A stretch of 64,000 nt of DNA from Hermatobates lingyangjiaoensis (Eukaryota; Arthropoda; Insecta; Hemiptera; Hermatobatidae): positions 1 through 64,000 of the forward strand of contig JAPFBL010000539.1 in the NCBI GenBank assembly GCA_026182355.1, read 5' to 3'. Each line of letters starts with the position of its first letter. Positions within the stretch are counted from its first letter, which is position 1. The notes under the pieces were generated by a model. That model ran no database searches, was not told the origin of the DNA, and was given only the letters and a program-made list of their open reading frames with translations. This document shows, in pieces, positions 1 through 10,100 of this stretch. A program made the position numbers and the translations under genes.

Positions 1-299
1 CTAAAAACATTGTTACATTTAGCACACTTATTTCATCAAAACTGGTCTATTGTTTGCTATTATGTACATGGTCAACAAAAATTGAAAAATTACAATGGTA
101 AAACTTGATTGTTATTTTTAAGTTTGTTTTAATAATGTTTAGAAAATACAAAGATATAAATTGTTTACCTGGGAAGTATGTTTACTGTTGTTTGTTATGT
201 TTTTTCCTTTTCCTTTTTGAATATTAGACCAAAAACCCTCAAAAAATCTCAAAAAATATATGAACAGTTAGTCAAGAAAAGGACATCATGATGTATATA
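1..299. other. AT-rich intronic or flanking DNA, no gene seen
   Basis: No exon, RNA gene or clear repeat was recognised. The far end resembles the flank of the PLE module at 55727-55800 (CTCAAAAAA tracts, ATCATGATGTATATATA), so the PLE insertion may start near 230. Confidence 0.5.
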
Positions 300-1118
300 T
301 ATATTTTTTCTTTTTTTATCGAGGTTTGATCTAACTTCAATAATACAACCCCTTTAAGCCGACGTTTCATCTATATTTGAAGACATCTTCGGGGCTACAT
401 CAATCCAGAATTTAATTACAATAACATTAAAAGTAATTATATTACATTATTTAATTAATATATATAATTATCTTGGTATTTTTCAATTGTTCGGGAGCAA
501 ATATATAACGGTTTGTGTTCAAATCAGCTAGTGTGCCGCCCTAGTGACCGTTTTTCAAACCTTCTTATCAGACTTGATAACCCAAAACAATCCTAATAAA
601 CTCATTAAAACTATATCTATTACTACACTATATATTTTACTTAGGTTTTGATCTTTGATTATGATTTTGTCTTTGAAAAAATACTAGAATTTAAACTTTT
701 TAACTTTATAAGCAATTTTTATGTTGATACGTTTAAATATTTCACAAAGTTGCTGTGATGATCCTTGTATGTACGTTAGAGACCTATATTGTGTTAGACT
801 GGTATTGTCTGGGGTAGGAGTGTGATCAGAATTATCAGTCTGTTTTTCTGTTCTTTCTTTATTATGTGAGTGAACAATTTTTTTAATTAAACTTTCTGGA
901 TAATTATTATCTTTCAAAATATTCTTTACTAAATTAATATTTTTCGGAACAAACTTTAAATCACATGAATTAGATGCCCTATGTTTTAATGCTAACGCAG
1001 TATTTATTTTGTGTTTTAATGGGTGATGAGATTGAAAATTAAGATAACGGTTAGTTTTCTGGGGTTTCCTCCACCAGTCCACTGAAATGCTCCTCATAGT
1101 ACTAGAAATGGTAAGCAA
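300..1118 (-). mobile_element. Truncated Penelope-like element
   Basis: The minus strand carries PLE coding sequence at 684-1118, followed after an AT-rich gap by the module AAACGTCGGC ... GAAGATG at 359-397. The GIY-YIG region expected between them is missing, so the copy is internally deleted. It lies antisense in the intron upstream of NOSTRIN exon 1 and ends about 35 nt from that acceptor. Confidence 0.75.
684..1118 (-). pseudogene. PLE reverse transcriptase C-terminus and linker
   Basis: The frame contains VDWWRKPQKTNRYLNFQSHH and PLKHKINTALALKHRA. These are the signature PLE block after the RT palm, and they recur nearly identically at 58085-58205. It continues to YRSLTYIQG ... YKVKK, the linker before the GIY-YIG endonuclease, and then stops. 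Palm motifs and endonuclease are absent, so the fragment is non-functional. The annotated start is not meaningful because the true coding sequence began further upstream in the element. Confidence 0.8.
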
Positions 1119-1153
1119 TTAGTTTTTTCTTTTGACGTTGTTTCCTTCTTCAG

Positions 1154-1290
1154 GTAAAAGTCTCGCAGAGTGGAGATCAGCGGAATCAAAAGCAAAAAAG
1201 ACAAGCTTTCTTTGTGCTAGGGAGTTTGAAAAGATGCGAGACTCATCTCAGAGGAATAGTCGACAGAGTGCGTCAGACAAGGATAGCAAG
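1154..1290 (+). CDS. NOSTRIN: NOSTRIN exon 1 of window (F-BAR helix)
   Basis: The acceptor is TTTCCTTCTTCAG before 1154 and the donor is AAG|GTATGT after 1290. The exon begins with two bases completing a split codon and ends in phase 0. It reads GKSLAEWRSAESKAKK and continues as a charged amphipathic helix with no stop. This aligns with the vertebrate NOSTRIN F-BAR stretch reading NWNQQIKAKKK. The numbering is local; earlier exons lie outside the window. A poly-G tract starts 13 nt into the following intron, and a truncated PLE ends just upstream of the acceptor. Confidence 0.82.
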
Positions 1291-1600
1291 GTATGTGAGA
1301 GTGGGGGGGGGGGGGAGTCTCTACCATTGGCAGCAATAGAAATGGAAAATAGAAAAAAAAATAAAATAAAAAACTAACAAATTCCAAAATTCTTTTTAAA
1401 GTCATAATTACTTTTATCTTTCATATCTGTGTTACTGTTCAACGGATTTTCAACTGTAATATTTTTGCAAATTAAAAATAAATTTATTTTGAATGTTTTG
1501 AAAACTAGTTTTTTAATTAGCTTGATAATAAGTTATATTTATTTGTGCAGCCAGTTAATTTAGTTGTAACAATTTTTTTTTGTGATTTTAATTATATGTT
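1291..1600 (+). other. NOSTRIN intron 1, AT-rich segment
   Basis: A run of about 13 G starts near 1303, shortly after the exon 1 donor. The rest is T/A-rich without recognisable features. Confidence 0.5.
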
Positions 1601-1639
1601 TTTGTTTTGAAAAGTCTCTAATGTATACTAATAATCTCT

Positions 1640-1795
1640 AATGTAATACTTAGTTTTTCTGTTTCAAAATTTATACTTCTGCCTATGAAAAAGGTTTTAA
1701 ATAAAAACCGAAACGTTGGCAATGAGAGTTTAATTTGAACCTGAAGAACTGACCTAGTCCCGATAAGCTTTAGTTTTATATATATATATATATAG
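1640..1795 (+). mobile_element. PLE-derived terminal module (CCTATGAAAAAGG family)
   Basis: The module contains GCCTATGAAAAAGG, a hairpin GGTTTT/AAAACC and then CCGAAACGTTGGC, followed by CCTGAAGAACTGACC and a (TA)n tract. Near copies are at 6480-6612 and 59580-59720. The motif order is the same as the hammerhead-like cores of other PLE modules here. No coding sequence is present. Confidence 0.55.
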
Positions 1796-2012
1796 TGATC
1801 AAACCACAATAAGAAAATGGGAAAACAAGACTAAGATCATTCAACCGTAACAAGCGGTCTTCGTCAGAGTCAAAAACCCAACTGACTGGGTTTTTGACTC
1901 TGACGAAGACCGCTTTTTACGGTTGAAAGATCTTAGTCTTGTTTTCCCATTTTCTTATTGCGGTTTGATCATTGATTGTTATTTCACGTGTTTATGTCAA
2001 ATCTTTATATAT
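1796..2012. mobile_element. Palindromic element, 'GATCAAACCACAA' family, copy 1
   Basis: This near-perfect inverted repeat has about 85-nt arms meeting at AACCCAACTGACTGGGTT, around 1880. The arms run from GATCAAACCACAATA to GGTCTTCGTCAGAGTC and back. Each arm holds CTGACGAAGACCGC ... CGGTTGAAAG, a hammerhead-like core. (TA)n tracts flank both sides. Related copies are at 4834, 38560, 42480, 54404, 60160, 61900 and 63470. Confidence 0.75.
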
Positions 2013-2027
2013 ATATAACAGATTCAA

Positions 2028-2680
2028 TAATATATCGACCGTTTGATAGAATAGGTGTGTGCTCTAATCGGGGTTCGGTCAATTTTCCAGGATAAAAAAT
2101 CAAACTCTCGTTGCCAATGTTTCGGTTTTATTTAAAACCTTTTTCATAGGCCTACAAACAAAGGATAATAAGAAATCACATATCAACATCAATCAAATCA
2201 TAGAAGTGATATTACTAATTTAAGTAATATTTCTTCTGGAGTGTTGTGCTGAGTTTTAGTGAAATTTAATTTATTTAGTTCCCTTGAGTGAACAGTGTTG
2301 AGGTTATTTGTAATGTTATCTTATTAGTCTAGTCGAAGGTTTTGTCTGGTTAACGTTGTTGTTCCTTTAAATAATGTAAATTTCATTTTTTTAGTTAAAA
2401 AATTCTTACTTCTGTAAGTAATATTGTTTTATATATCTCTGAAATATTTCTGCTTGTAATTTTCATATGTTGTAACAGTCCATTTTCATATTGTGTATAT
2501 GTTTGATGTTGATATGTGATTTCTTATTATCCTTTGTATGTAGGCCTATGAAAAAGGTTTTAAATAAAACCGAAACGTTGGCAACGAGAGTTTGATTTTT
2601 TATCCTGGAAAATTGACCGAACCCCGATTAGAGAACACACCTATTCTATCAAACGGTCGATATATTATTGAGTCAGTTAT
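2028..2680. mobile_element. Large inverted-repeat PLE-derived element, copy 1
   Basis: The arms begin CGACCGTTTGATAGAATAGG on the left and end CTATTCTATCAAACGGTCG on the right. Each arm holds the module CCTATGAAAAAGG ... AAAACCGAAACGTTGG. The unpaired centre is about 300 nt without an ORF of note. A (TA)n tract follows. Related copies are at 6800-7200 and 63020-63440. Confidence 0.75.
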
Positions 2681-2697
2681 ATATATATATATATAAA

Positions 2698-2966
2698 CAG
2701 TCGTTATCAGCCTTTGGAGGGATTCACTTCTTTTCCTGAAGACGAGGACATCGAAATATAGTAGTGAGTTCAGTGATTTCCTTTCTATGTGTTCTTTTTA
2801 AATTCTAGTTTATATATATATATATAGTTAACACATGAAAGAGAAAAAAACAAATAAAGATACACACAAAAGACTCACAACGATATTTCGACAGTCGTCG
2901 TCATCGGGTAGAAGTAGTCCCTTTGAGTAGCTGAAGCTAACTCTTCAGCTACTAAGCTTATAAGTT

Positions 2967-2985
<19 letters not shown>
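2698..2985. mobile_element. PLE-derived modules with TA tracts
   Basis: Two short modules are separated by (TA)n. One contains CCTGAAGACGAGGACATCGAAAT at 2736-2758. The other, on the minus strand, contains ATTTCGACAGTCGTCGTCATCGG. The second module recurs at 6665-6800. No protein coding is seen. Confidence 0.5.
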
Positions 2986-2997
<12 letters not shown>

Positions 2998-3041
2998 ATT
3001 TCTATGGACCGTGCTTGTTTATTGGTTGGTGTTTTGTTTAG

Positions 3042-3176
3042 AACGAGTCGAAGAGAAGGAAGGCAGAAGAGATGGTGAAGAAAGCAGATGTGGAGTACTA
3101 CACGGTGTGTTTGAGAGCGGAGAGGTCGAGACTCGAGTGGGAGTCAGCCGTGGTCAGAGGGTCGCACTGTCTCCAG
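3042..3176 (+). CDS. NOSTRIN: NOSTRIN exon 2 of window (F-BAR helix)
   Basis: The acceptor is TGTTTTGTTTAG and the donor is CAG|GTATAC. The 45 codons are in phase 0 at both ends. The key segment VEYYTVCLRAERSRLEWES corresponds to vertebrate NOSTRIN ENYYQKNMAGYSTRLKWEN, part of the third F-BAR helix. The reading frame runs on through the donor into the intronic 27-bp array, so intron retention would add a short Leu/Pro-rich tail before a stop at 3276-3278. Confidence 0.88.
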
Positions 3177-3212
3177 GTATACCTACCCTCCATCTCACTC
3201 CTTCTCAACCCT

Positions 3213-4697
3213 TATTTACCTATAAACCCCTTTTCCCTTCTTTTACCTATAAACCCCTTTCCCTTCTTTTACCTATAAACCCCTTTTCCCTTCTTTTACC
3301 TATAAACCCCTTTTCCCTTCTTTTACCTATAAACCCCTTTTCCCTTCTTTTACCTATAAACCCCTTTTCCCTTCTTTTACCTATAAACCCCTTTTCTCTT
3401 CTTTTACCTATAAACCCCTTTTCCCTTCTTTTACCTATAAACCCCTTTTCTCTTCTTTTACCTATAAACCCCTTTTCCCTTCTTTTACCTATAAACCCCT
3501 TTTCCCTTCTTTTACCTATAAACCCCTTTTCCCTTCTTTTACCTATAAACCCCTTTTCTCTTCTTTTACCTATAAACCTCTTTTCCCTTCTTTTACCTAT
3601 AAACCCCTTTTCCCTTCTTTTACCTATAAACCCCTTTTCCCTTCTTTTACCTATAAACCCCTTTTCCCTTCTTTTACCTATAAACCCTTTCCCTTCTTTT
3701 ACCTATAAACCCCTTTCCCTTCTTTTACCTATAAACCCCTTTTCCCTTCTTTTACCTATAAACCCCTTTTCTCTTCTTTTACCTATAAACCCCTTTTCCC
3801 TTCTTTTACCTATAAACCCCTTTTCCCTTCTTTTACCTATAAACCCCTTTTCCCTTCTTTTACCTATAAACCCCTTTTCCCTTCTTTTACCTATAAACCC
3901 CTTTTCCCTTCTTTTACCTATAAACCCCTTTTCTCTTCTTTTACCTATAAACCCCTTTTCCCTTCTTTTACCTATAAACCCCTTTTCCCTTCTTTTACCT
4001 ATAAACCCCTTTTCCCTTCTTTTACCTATAAACCCCTTTTCTCTTCTTTTACCTATAAACCCCTTTTCCCTTCTTTTACCTATAAACCCCTTTTCCCTTC
4101 TTTTACCTATAAACCCCTTTTCCCTTCTTTTACCTATAAACCCCTTTCCCTTCTTTTACCTATAAACCCCTTTCCCTTCTTTTACCTATAAACCCCTTTT
4201 CCCTTCTTTTACCTATAAACCCCTTTTCCCTTCTTTTACCTATAAACCCCTTTTCCCTTGTTTTACCTATAAACCCCTTTTCCCTTCTTTTACCTATAAA
4301 CCCCTTTTCCCTTCTTTTACCTATAAACCCCTTTTCCCTTGTTTTACCTATAAACCCCTTTTCCCTTCTTTTACCTATAAACCCCTTTTCTCTTCTTTTG
4401 CCTATAAACCCCTTTTCCCTTCTTTTACCTATAAACCCCTTTTCTCTTCTTTTACCTATAAACCCCTTTTCCCTTCTTTTACCTATAAACCCCTTTTCCC
4501 TTCTTTTACCTATAAACCCCATTTCTCTTCTTTTACCTATAAACCCCTTTTCCCTTCTTTTACCTATAAACCCCTTTTCTCTTCTTTTACCTATAAACCC
4601 CTTTTCCCTTCTTTTACCTATAAACCCCTTTTCCCTTCTTTTACCTATAAACCCCTTTTCCCTTCTTTTACCTATAAACCCCTTTCCCTTCTTTTTA
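3213..4697 (+). repeat. 27-bp minisatellite, about 55 copies
   Basis: The unit is TTTTCCCTTC TTTTACCTAT AAACCCC, with single-base variants and a few one-base deletions. It starts 37 nt downstream of the exon 2 donor. Because 27 is a multiple of three and the unit lacks stops in some frames, it creates long spurious ORFs (repeating SLLLPINPF on + and GFIGKRREK on -). These have no start context or non-repeat sequence and are not proteins. Confidence 0.95.
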
Positions 4698-4833
4698 TCC
4701 TAGAAGACCCCTCACAACTATTGGTCATATAACAATATTCTATTTTTTTCACTAATAAAAAATATAAAGTTTTAATAAACAAATAAAATAGTCTATAATG
4801 AAGCTTTACTTTTAAATGAAAAACTAATTTACA

Positions 4834-4965
4834 ATGATCAAACCACCATATGACATGGAGAAAAAAAGACTAAGATCTTTCAACTGTAACAAGCGGTCTT
4901 CGTCAGAGTCAAACACCCAACTCATTTTTGGTTTGATCATTGATCTTTATATATATATATATATA
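4834..4965. mobile_element. Partial palindromic element, copy 2
   Basis: ATGATCAAACCACCATATGA ... AACAAGCGGTCTTCGTCAGA ... CAACTCATTTTTGGTTTGAT. The left arm is intact; most of the right arm is deleted, leaving only its GGTTTGATCATTGATC end before a (TA)n tract. Confidence 0.65.
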
Positions 4966-5130
4966 TATCAGCTCAAAAACGAAGAAAAGCAACACACACA
5001 GAAAGAGACACACTTACAAGTCAAATTTTCGGATGATCCGTCTTCAGGAGAAAATGTGAGTTTGTAAGTGTGTCTCTTTCTGTGTGTGTTGCTTTTCTTC
5101 GTTTTTGAGCTGATTTCCGTCCAGTCTAGA
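4966..5130. mobile_element. Short inverted-repeat element with hammerhead-like core
   Basis: The arms CAGCTCAAAAACGAAGAAAA ... AGACACACTTACAA pair with TTGTAAGTGTGTCTC ... TTTTTGAGCTGA around a centre near 5040. The minus strand reads CTCCTGAAGACGGATCATCC followed by GAAAAT, matching the shared core plan. It has no coding capacity. Confidence 0.6.
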
Positions 5131-5159
5131 TCGTTTTTTACGAATTTTCAATGATATAT

Positions 5160-6433
5160 ATATAAACTCAAAAATTGTTATTGACCTCTTCTATTCTATT
5201 CACTGTTTTGTTATTGAGGGCTAGGTCAAATAAAAGAAAATAAACTTTCTAGGCCGACGTTTCGATGTATTTGTACATCATCTTCAGGGCTAAAATTAGA
5301 GTAAGACTATAATAAATTTATCAAAACAATCTACAACTCACATAGAGAACTAACACACATTTTTTTTTTAAGACCAACAAAAGGTTATTTTATAATCAGA
5401 GTTGTTGAGTACACATCTATTTAAAAGTATCAGACACTGACCAAGATTCAAACATTTCTCCGATCAACCAAACCCATGAAAATTGCAAATATGCTAGCCT
5501 CACATATGTTAAAGGTTTATCAGAACAACTAAACAGAACAATAAAAGCTAATACAAACTGCAAAATAACGTACAAAAATACAAAAACACTCAATAATACA
5601 GTGTTTTCAAAACTAAAATCCATTATACCTAACCATAACAAAAGCAATATAGTATACCAAATTAACTGCACAAATTGCAACATGACATATATAGGACAAA
5701 CCAGTCAGTACTTAGGAAATAGATTGGCACAACACAAAACGGACATTAAGAAAAAGAATATTACATGTGCCTTAGCAAAACATGCTCTCTCTTTAAATCA
5801 CACTTTTGACTTTAAAAATTCAAAAATCATTGACATGGAAGCAGGACATGGGAAAAGAATAATAAAAGAAATGATATACATATAGAAAACTCCTAACACT
5901 TGTAATTCGATGTCTGATATTGAAAAGTTTAGCCATATTTATACAAACATTCTTTCCCATCACCAGTCATAATAACAATAGTAAATCATTGTAACATGGA
6001 TGATAACCTTAAGTCATAAACTAACCTTTCTTCATGTAACCTTCATATGTTCACCATCCCTGTTTTGTGGAAATGATAGATGAATATAACAAGTAGTGTT
6101 TTTCGGATTTATAACCAATTACTTCTTACGTAACTTAAATAACCATTAGCACACTTTCCAAGGTAAAACTAATTTCCTTTTGTCTGATACTTTTAAATAG
6201 ATGTGTACTCAACAACTCTGATTATAAAATAACCTTTTGTATGTATCTGTTGGTCTTAACAAAAATGTGTGTTATTTCTCTATGTGAGTTGTAGATTGTT
6301 TTGATAAATGTATTATAGTCTTACTCTAATTTTAACCCTGAAGATGATGTACAAATACATCGAAACGTCGGCCTAGAAAGGAGTTTATTTTCTTTTATTT
6401 GACCTAGCCCTCAATAACAAAACAGTGAATGGA

Positions 6434-6440
<7 letters not shown>
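5160..6440 (+). mobile_element. 5'-truncated Penelope-like element with inverted terminal repeats
   Basis: About 230 nt at the left (5199-5430) is repeated in inverse orientation at the right (6185-6432). Each repeat carries the core CTGAAGAT-GATGTA-CAAA-TACATC-GAAAC (+ at 6338-6366, - at 5259-5287). Between them lies the end of a PLE ORF with a GIY-YIG endonuclease domain. Flanks are AT-rich with (TA)n on the right. The arrangement is typical of PLEs that retain an inverted partial copy next to a truncated main copy. Confidence 0.85.
5426..5885 (+). pseudogene. PLE ORF fragment, GIY-YIG endonuclease domain
   Basis: The open frame reads through LTYVKGLSEQLNRTIK and YKNTKTLNN into SNIVYQINCTNCNMTYIGQT, the GIY-YIG core with a CxxC pair, then LGNRLAQHKTD with the family Arg and His. 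It ends KRIIKEMIYI with the conserved Glu, then a stop. PLE GIY-YIG domains nick target DNA to prime reverse transcription. The reverse transcriptase is missing, so this is a 5'-truncated, presumably dead copy; the endonuclease part itself has no frameshift. Confidence 0.85.
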
Positions 6441-6475
<35 letters not shown>

Positions 6476-6479
6476 GTGA

Positions 6480-6610
6480 CAGTTCATTTTATGTTTCAAA
6501 ATTTATACTTGTGCCTATTACAAAGGTTTTAAATAAAGACCGAAACGTTGGCAATGAGAGTTTAATTTGAACCTGAAGAATTGACAGAGTACCGATAAGC
6601 TTTAGTTTTG

Positions 6611-6643
<33 letters not shown>

Positions 6644-6800
6644 TATATTATATATAATATATATTATAGTTCACACAGGAAAGAGAAAACACAAATAAAG
6701 ACACACACACAAAAGACTCACAACGATATTTCGACAGTCGTCGTCATCGGGTAGAAGTAGTCCCTTTGAGTAGCTGAAGCTAACTTATTTAGCTTCATAT
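6480..6800. mobile_element. PLE-derived terminal modules with TA tracts
   Basis: The module at 6480-6612 is a copy of the one at 1640-1795. A long (TA)n tract follows, then a copy of the 2830-2945 module containing ATTTCGACAGTCGTCGTCAT. No coding sequence is present. Confidence 0.6.
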
Positions 6801-7196
6801 TTATATCGACCGTTTGATAGAATAGGTGTGTTCTCTAATCGGGGTTCGGTCAATTTTCCAGGATAAAAAATCAAACTCTCGTTGCCAACGTTTCGGTTTT
6901 ATTTAAAACCTTTTTCATAGGCAGAAGTAAGAATTTTTTAACTAAGAAAATGAAATTTACATTATTTAAAGGAACAACAATGTTAACCGGACAAAACCTT
7001 CGACTAGACTGTCTAGTCTAGTCGAAGGTTTTGTCCGGCTAACATTGTTGTTCTTTAAATAATGTAAATTTCATTTTCTTAGTTAAAAAATTCTTACTTC
7101 TGCCTATGAAAAAGGTTTTAAATAAAACCGAAACGTTGGCAACGAGAGTTTGATTTTTTATCCTGGAAAATTGACCGAACCCGATTAGATAACACA

Positions 7197-7198
<2 letters not shown>
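6800..7198. mobile_element. Large palindromic PLE-derived element, copy 2
   Basis: This is an almost perfect palindrome with arms of nearly 200 nt, meeting at GACTAGACTGTCTAGTCTAGTC near 7010. Outer ends read CGACCGTTTGATAGAATAGG. Each arm carries GCCTATGAAAAAGG ... CCGAAACGTTGGC. The centre is shorter than in the copy at 2028. It runs directly into a 48-nt (TA)n tract. Confidence 0.8.
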
Positions 7199-7250
<52 letters not shown>

Positions 7251-7616
7251 TGTAATTAGGTAGCAGACCTTCATTAATACATATACAATTATATGTCTTG
7301 CCTATTTCTTTATGAATGATTTTTCGATTTAGCTTCTCGAGTTTTCTGTTCTCACATTTCCATTCATTTGGTACTACGTGTAATAAATCACCAAAAGATT
7401 TCCTTGTAAATTCCATGTAATATTTAGTTATCATACATGACTGAAACGTAGGATTTAAATTTTTAAATGTATGATAACTAAATATTGCATGGAATTTACA
7501 AGGAAATATTTTGTTGATTTATTACACTTAGTACCAAATGAATAGAAGTGTGAGATCAGAAAACTGGAAAAGCTAAATCGAAAAATCATCCATAGAGAAA
7601 TTGGCAAGAAGTTTAA

Positions 7617-7672
<56 letters not shown>
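7199..7672. mobile_element. Inverted PLE fragment between TA tracts
   Basis: The arms 7255-7440 (-) and 7455-7615 (+) repeat each other, and each is flanked by a (TA)n tract of about 50 nt. The minus strand encodes EFTRKSFGDLLHVVPNEWK and KLEKLNRKIIHKEIGKTY, then INEGLLPNYTN. I read this as an N-terminal PLE segment, because the pattern KLEKL ... EGLLP recurs next to other cores. Confidence 0.6.
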
Positions 7673-8060
7673 TTATTTGTAAAAGTTGGAAGCTGTCCCT
7701 CATTTAAACATATATTGTTAAATAACGCCCCATATTTGACTTGTATCTATTTCTTACACAATTTCTCTAGTTTCCGGAATTCCTTCCTCGTCTCTTCATT
7801 AAACCTATAAAGCTTATCACCAATATTGCTAGTCGACATGTTTCGAATGTACCACATTTATCTTCATTATTGTCCTGATGATGAATGTGGTACATTCGAA
7901 ACATGTCGACTAACAATATTGGTGATAAGATTTATAGTTTTAATGAAGAGACTAGGAAGGAATTCCGGAAACTAGAGAAATTGTGTAAGAAACAGATACA
8001 AGCCATATATGGGGCGTTATTTAACAATTTATGTTTAAATTAAATTAATAAAGGACTTTT
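7673..8060. mobile_element. Inverted PLE fragment with hammerhead-like core
   Basis: The two arms meet near 7860 around CTGATGAT-GAATGT-GGT-ACATTC-GAAAC at 7875-7902 (+). Each arm encodes ETRKEFRKLEKLCKKQIQAI and YGALFNN, an N-terminal-like PLE segment. The left arm is inverted. A nearly identical minus-strand arm is found at 24985-25125. Confidence 0.65.
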
Positions 8061-8084
8061 TCCAACTTTTACATATAAAACTAT

Positions 8085-8285
8085 ATACATATAAGTATAT
8101 AAAACTTTTTTTCGTTGGAAATACGATCCGAAACAGACAAATATAGTTCAATGTAGAAAAAATAACATAAAGAAATTAAAAGCACACACTTACAGTCTCT
8201 AATTTTCGGTTTCACCGTCATCAGGAGAGGAGAGATAGGGACAGCAAGCGCACTTGCGAAACAGGTTTCCAACCGTTTCCGGACA
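8085..8285 (-). mobile_element. PLE-derived module (AGTTCAATGTAGAAAA family)
   Basis: The minus strand reads CTCTCCTGATGACGGTGAAA and then CCGAAAATTAGAGACTGTAA, with core CTGATGAC-GGT-GAA-ACC-GAAAA. Relatives are at 31400-31515 and 59725-60035. The remaining DNA up to exon 3 is featureless. Confidence 0.6.
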
Positions 8286-8519
8286 TATTTATCATTTGAA
8301 CTATATAAAGTATATTTATTTTATATATTATATGTATGTGAAGCATTTGACTCTCTTGTAGGAGATTGGATTGATTCAAAGTAGACGAGACAAGTGACCA
8401 CAGAAGACTAAGCTCTCGGGCTACTTACTCATACGCTACGCTAACACTGTAGAGGATTACAGTTTTGTAGGTTAGTGCTCATGTTATTTTAATGTAACTT
8501 GTGTTTGTTTCTTTTTCAG

Positions 8520-8609
8520 ATAATGGAGGAAGAGCGGCTCAAGGGTTTGAAGGATCTCGCTAATAACTACCTCAACAGCTTCCAGTGTACAGGCCCTAAA
8601 CTTACAGAG
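8520..8609 (+). CDS. NOSTRIN: NOSTRIN exon 3 of window (F-BAR helix)
   Basis: The acceptor is TTTCTTTTTCAG and the donor is GAG|GTACTA. Thirty codons are in phase 0 at both ends. The peptide MEEERLKGLKDLANNYLNSF matches the family segment beginning EKERIQLLCNNLNQYSQ, near the end of the F-BAR domain. The donor lies inside a CT-rich tandem array; two further copies of the donor-proximal sequence lie downstream at 8702 and 9112. Confidence 0.88.
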
Positions 8610-8833
8610 GTACTATGTCTTTCTCTGTCTCTCCTCTTCTGTACACTGCCTTTACACACACATTCTCTCTCACTCTCTCTCTCTCTGTCTGTCTACTATC
8701 TGGTACTATCTCTTTTTCTGTCTCTCTCCTTCTGTACACTGTCTTTACATACTCTGTCTCTCCCTCTTCTCTCTCTCTCTCTCTTTCACTCTCTTTCTCT
8801 CTCTACACTTGCATACACAAACACACTCTCTCT

Positions 8834-8889
<56 letters not shown>

Positions 8890-8967
8890 TCCTCTCTCTC
8901 TCTCTTACACTCGCATACACACACACATTCTCTCATCCATCTCTCTCTCTCTCTCTACACACACATT

Positions 8968-9016
<49 letters not shown>

Positions 9017-9023
9017 TTCTCAT

Positions 9024-9069
<46 letters not shown>

Positions 9070-9170
9070 ACACATTCTCATTCTCTCTCTCTCTCTGTCT
9101 ATCTACTATATGGTACTATCTCTTTCTCTGTCTCTCTCCTTCTGTACACTGTCTTTACATACTCTCTCTT

Positions 9171-9216
<46 letters not shown>

Positions 9217-9270
9217 TGGCTACACACACACACACACATTCTATCTCTTTCACTCACTCACACACACATA
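8610..9270 (+). repeat. CT/CA-rich compound array starting at the exon 3 donor
   Basis: (CT)n and (CA)n tracts are interspersed with about 50-nt blocks reading GGTACTATCTCTTTTTCTGT ... TTCTGTACACTGTCTTTACA. The first block starts at the real donor (8609/8610); others start near 8702 and 9112. The Ser/Leu/His-rich ORFs across it are repeat artefacts. Confidence 0.9.
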
Positions 9271-9289
9271 TCAACCTGTAAACACATAA

Positions 9290-10100
9290 TCTTTTTAGTG
9301 CCATTTAGTGGTCTAAGTTAATATTATAAAGACATATTCCTTTCATTAATGTTATTTTATGTTGTGTAAGATAAATCGAATATATCAATTTACAAGTTTG
9401 AGTATATAACTTGAATTTATGTTTTATTTATTTATGTAATAAAATAAATTACATTTTTTACTTTTAATTTTTTTTTATTAAATATAATTATTTTGTATTT
9501 ATCTTGATTAATGTTAACTATACTATATAAAATGCTTGGGCCATATAATAATCTTTGTTTTCATGACTTAATAACAAGAAACAACATTAACAGTTATTCA
9601 TGTTAGTCACATTCATTAAATGTATAGTATTAACTGTTGCTATAATTTTTTAACACTGAGTGACACAAAGGGCCACGGGTTGTCTAGTTTTATAAGAAAA
9701 CTAGACTATCCGTGACCCTTTTTGTCATTCAGAAATTATAACAATAGTTATTGAAATAAATTCTCTGAACATGATTGACAGAGATAATTTTAATTTTTGT
9801 TTCTTGTTATTAAGGCACGGAAACAGATTCTTATATAACCCAAGCTTTTGATATTGTATTCTTAACTTGATTCAAGATATATACACAGTAAGTATATTTA
9901 GCAAAATCATTTAAAAGTAAAAAAATCATTTATTTTATTACATAAATAAATAAAACGTCAATTCAAGTCAAATACACAATGAAATATATTTAAAACAAAA
10001 CTTGTAAATTGAAATATTCAGTTTTTTACCTAACATAAAATAATTGTGAATTATTAATGAAAGGAATGTGTCTTTATAATATTACCTTAGAGCATCTGTA
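9290..10100. mobile_element. Long inverted-repeat element, about 390-nt arms
   Basis: The centre lies near 9695 at CTAGTTTTATAAGAAAACTAG. The left arm (AATATTATAAAGACATATTC ... GACACAAAGGG) is repeated inverted on the right. Related single-orientation copies are at 47090-47620 and 61975-63005. No ORF was recognised; class undetermined. Confidence 0.6.

Noticed and set aside
2990..4165. 391-codon ORF repeating SLLLPINPF
   Set aside because: It is the 27-bp minisatellite read in a stop-free frame; its non-repeat start overlaps NOSTRIN exon 2 out of frame.
4160..4703. Repeat-protein ORFs on both strands
   Set aside because: The same minisatellite in other frames; no unique sequence or start context.
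4834..5067. 77-codon ORF
   Set aside because: Lies across two palindromic elements and a TA tract.
8499..9321. Ser/Leu/His-rich ORFs up to 260 codons
   Set aside because: Translation of the CT/CA array beyond the exon 3 donor; only the first 30 codons after 8520 are exon.
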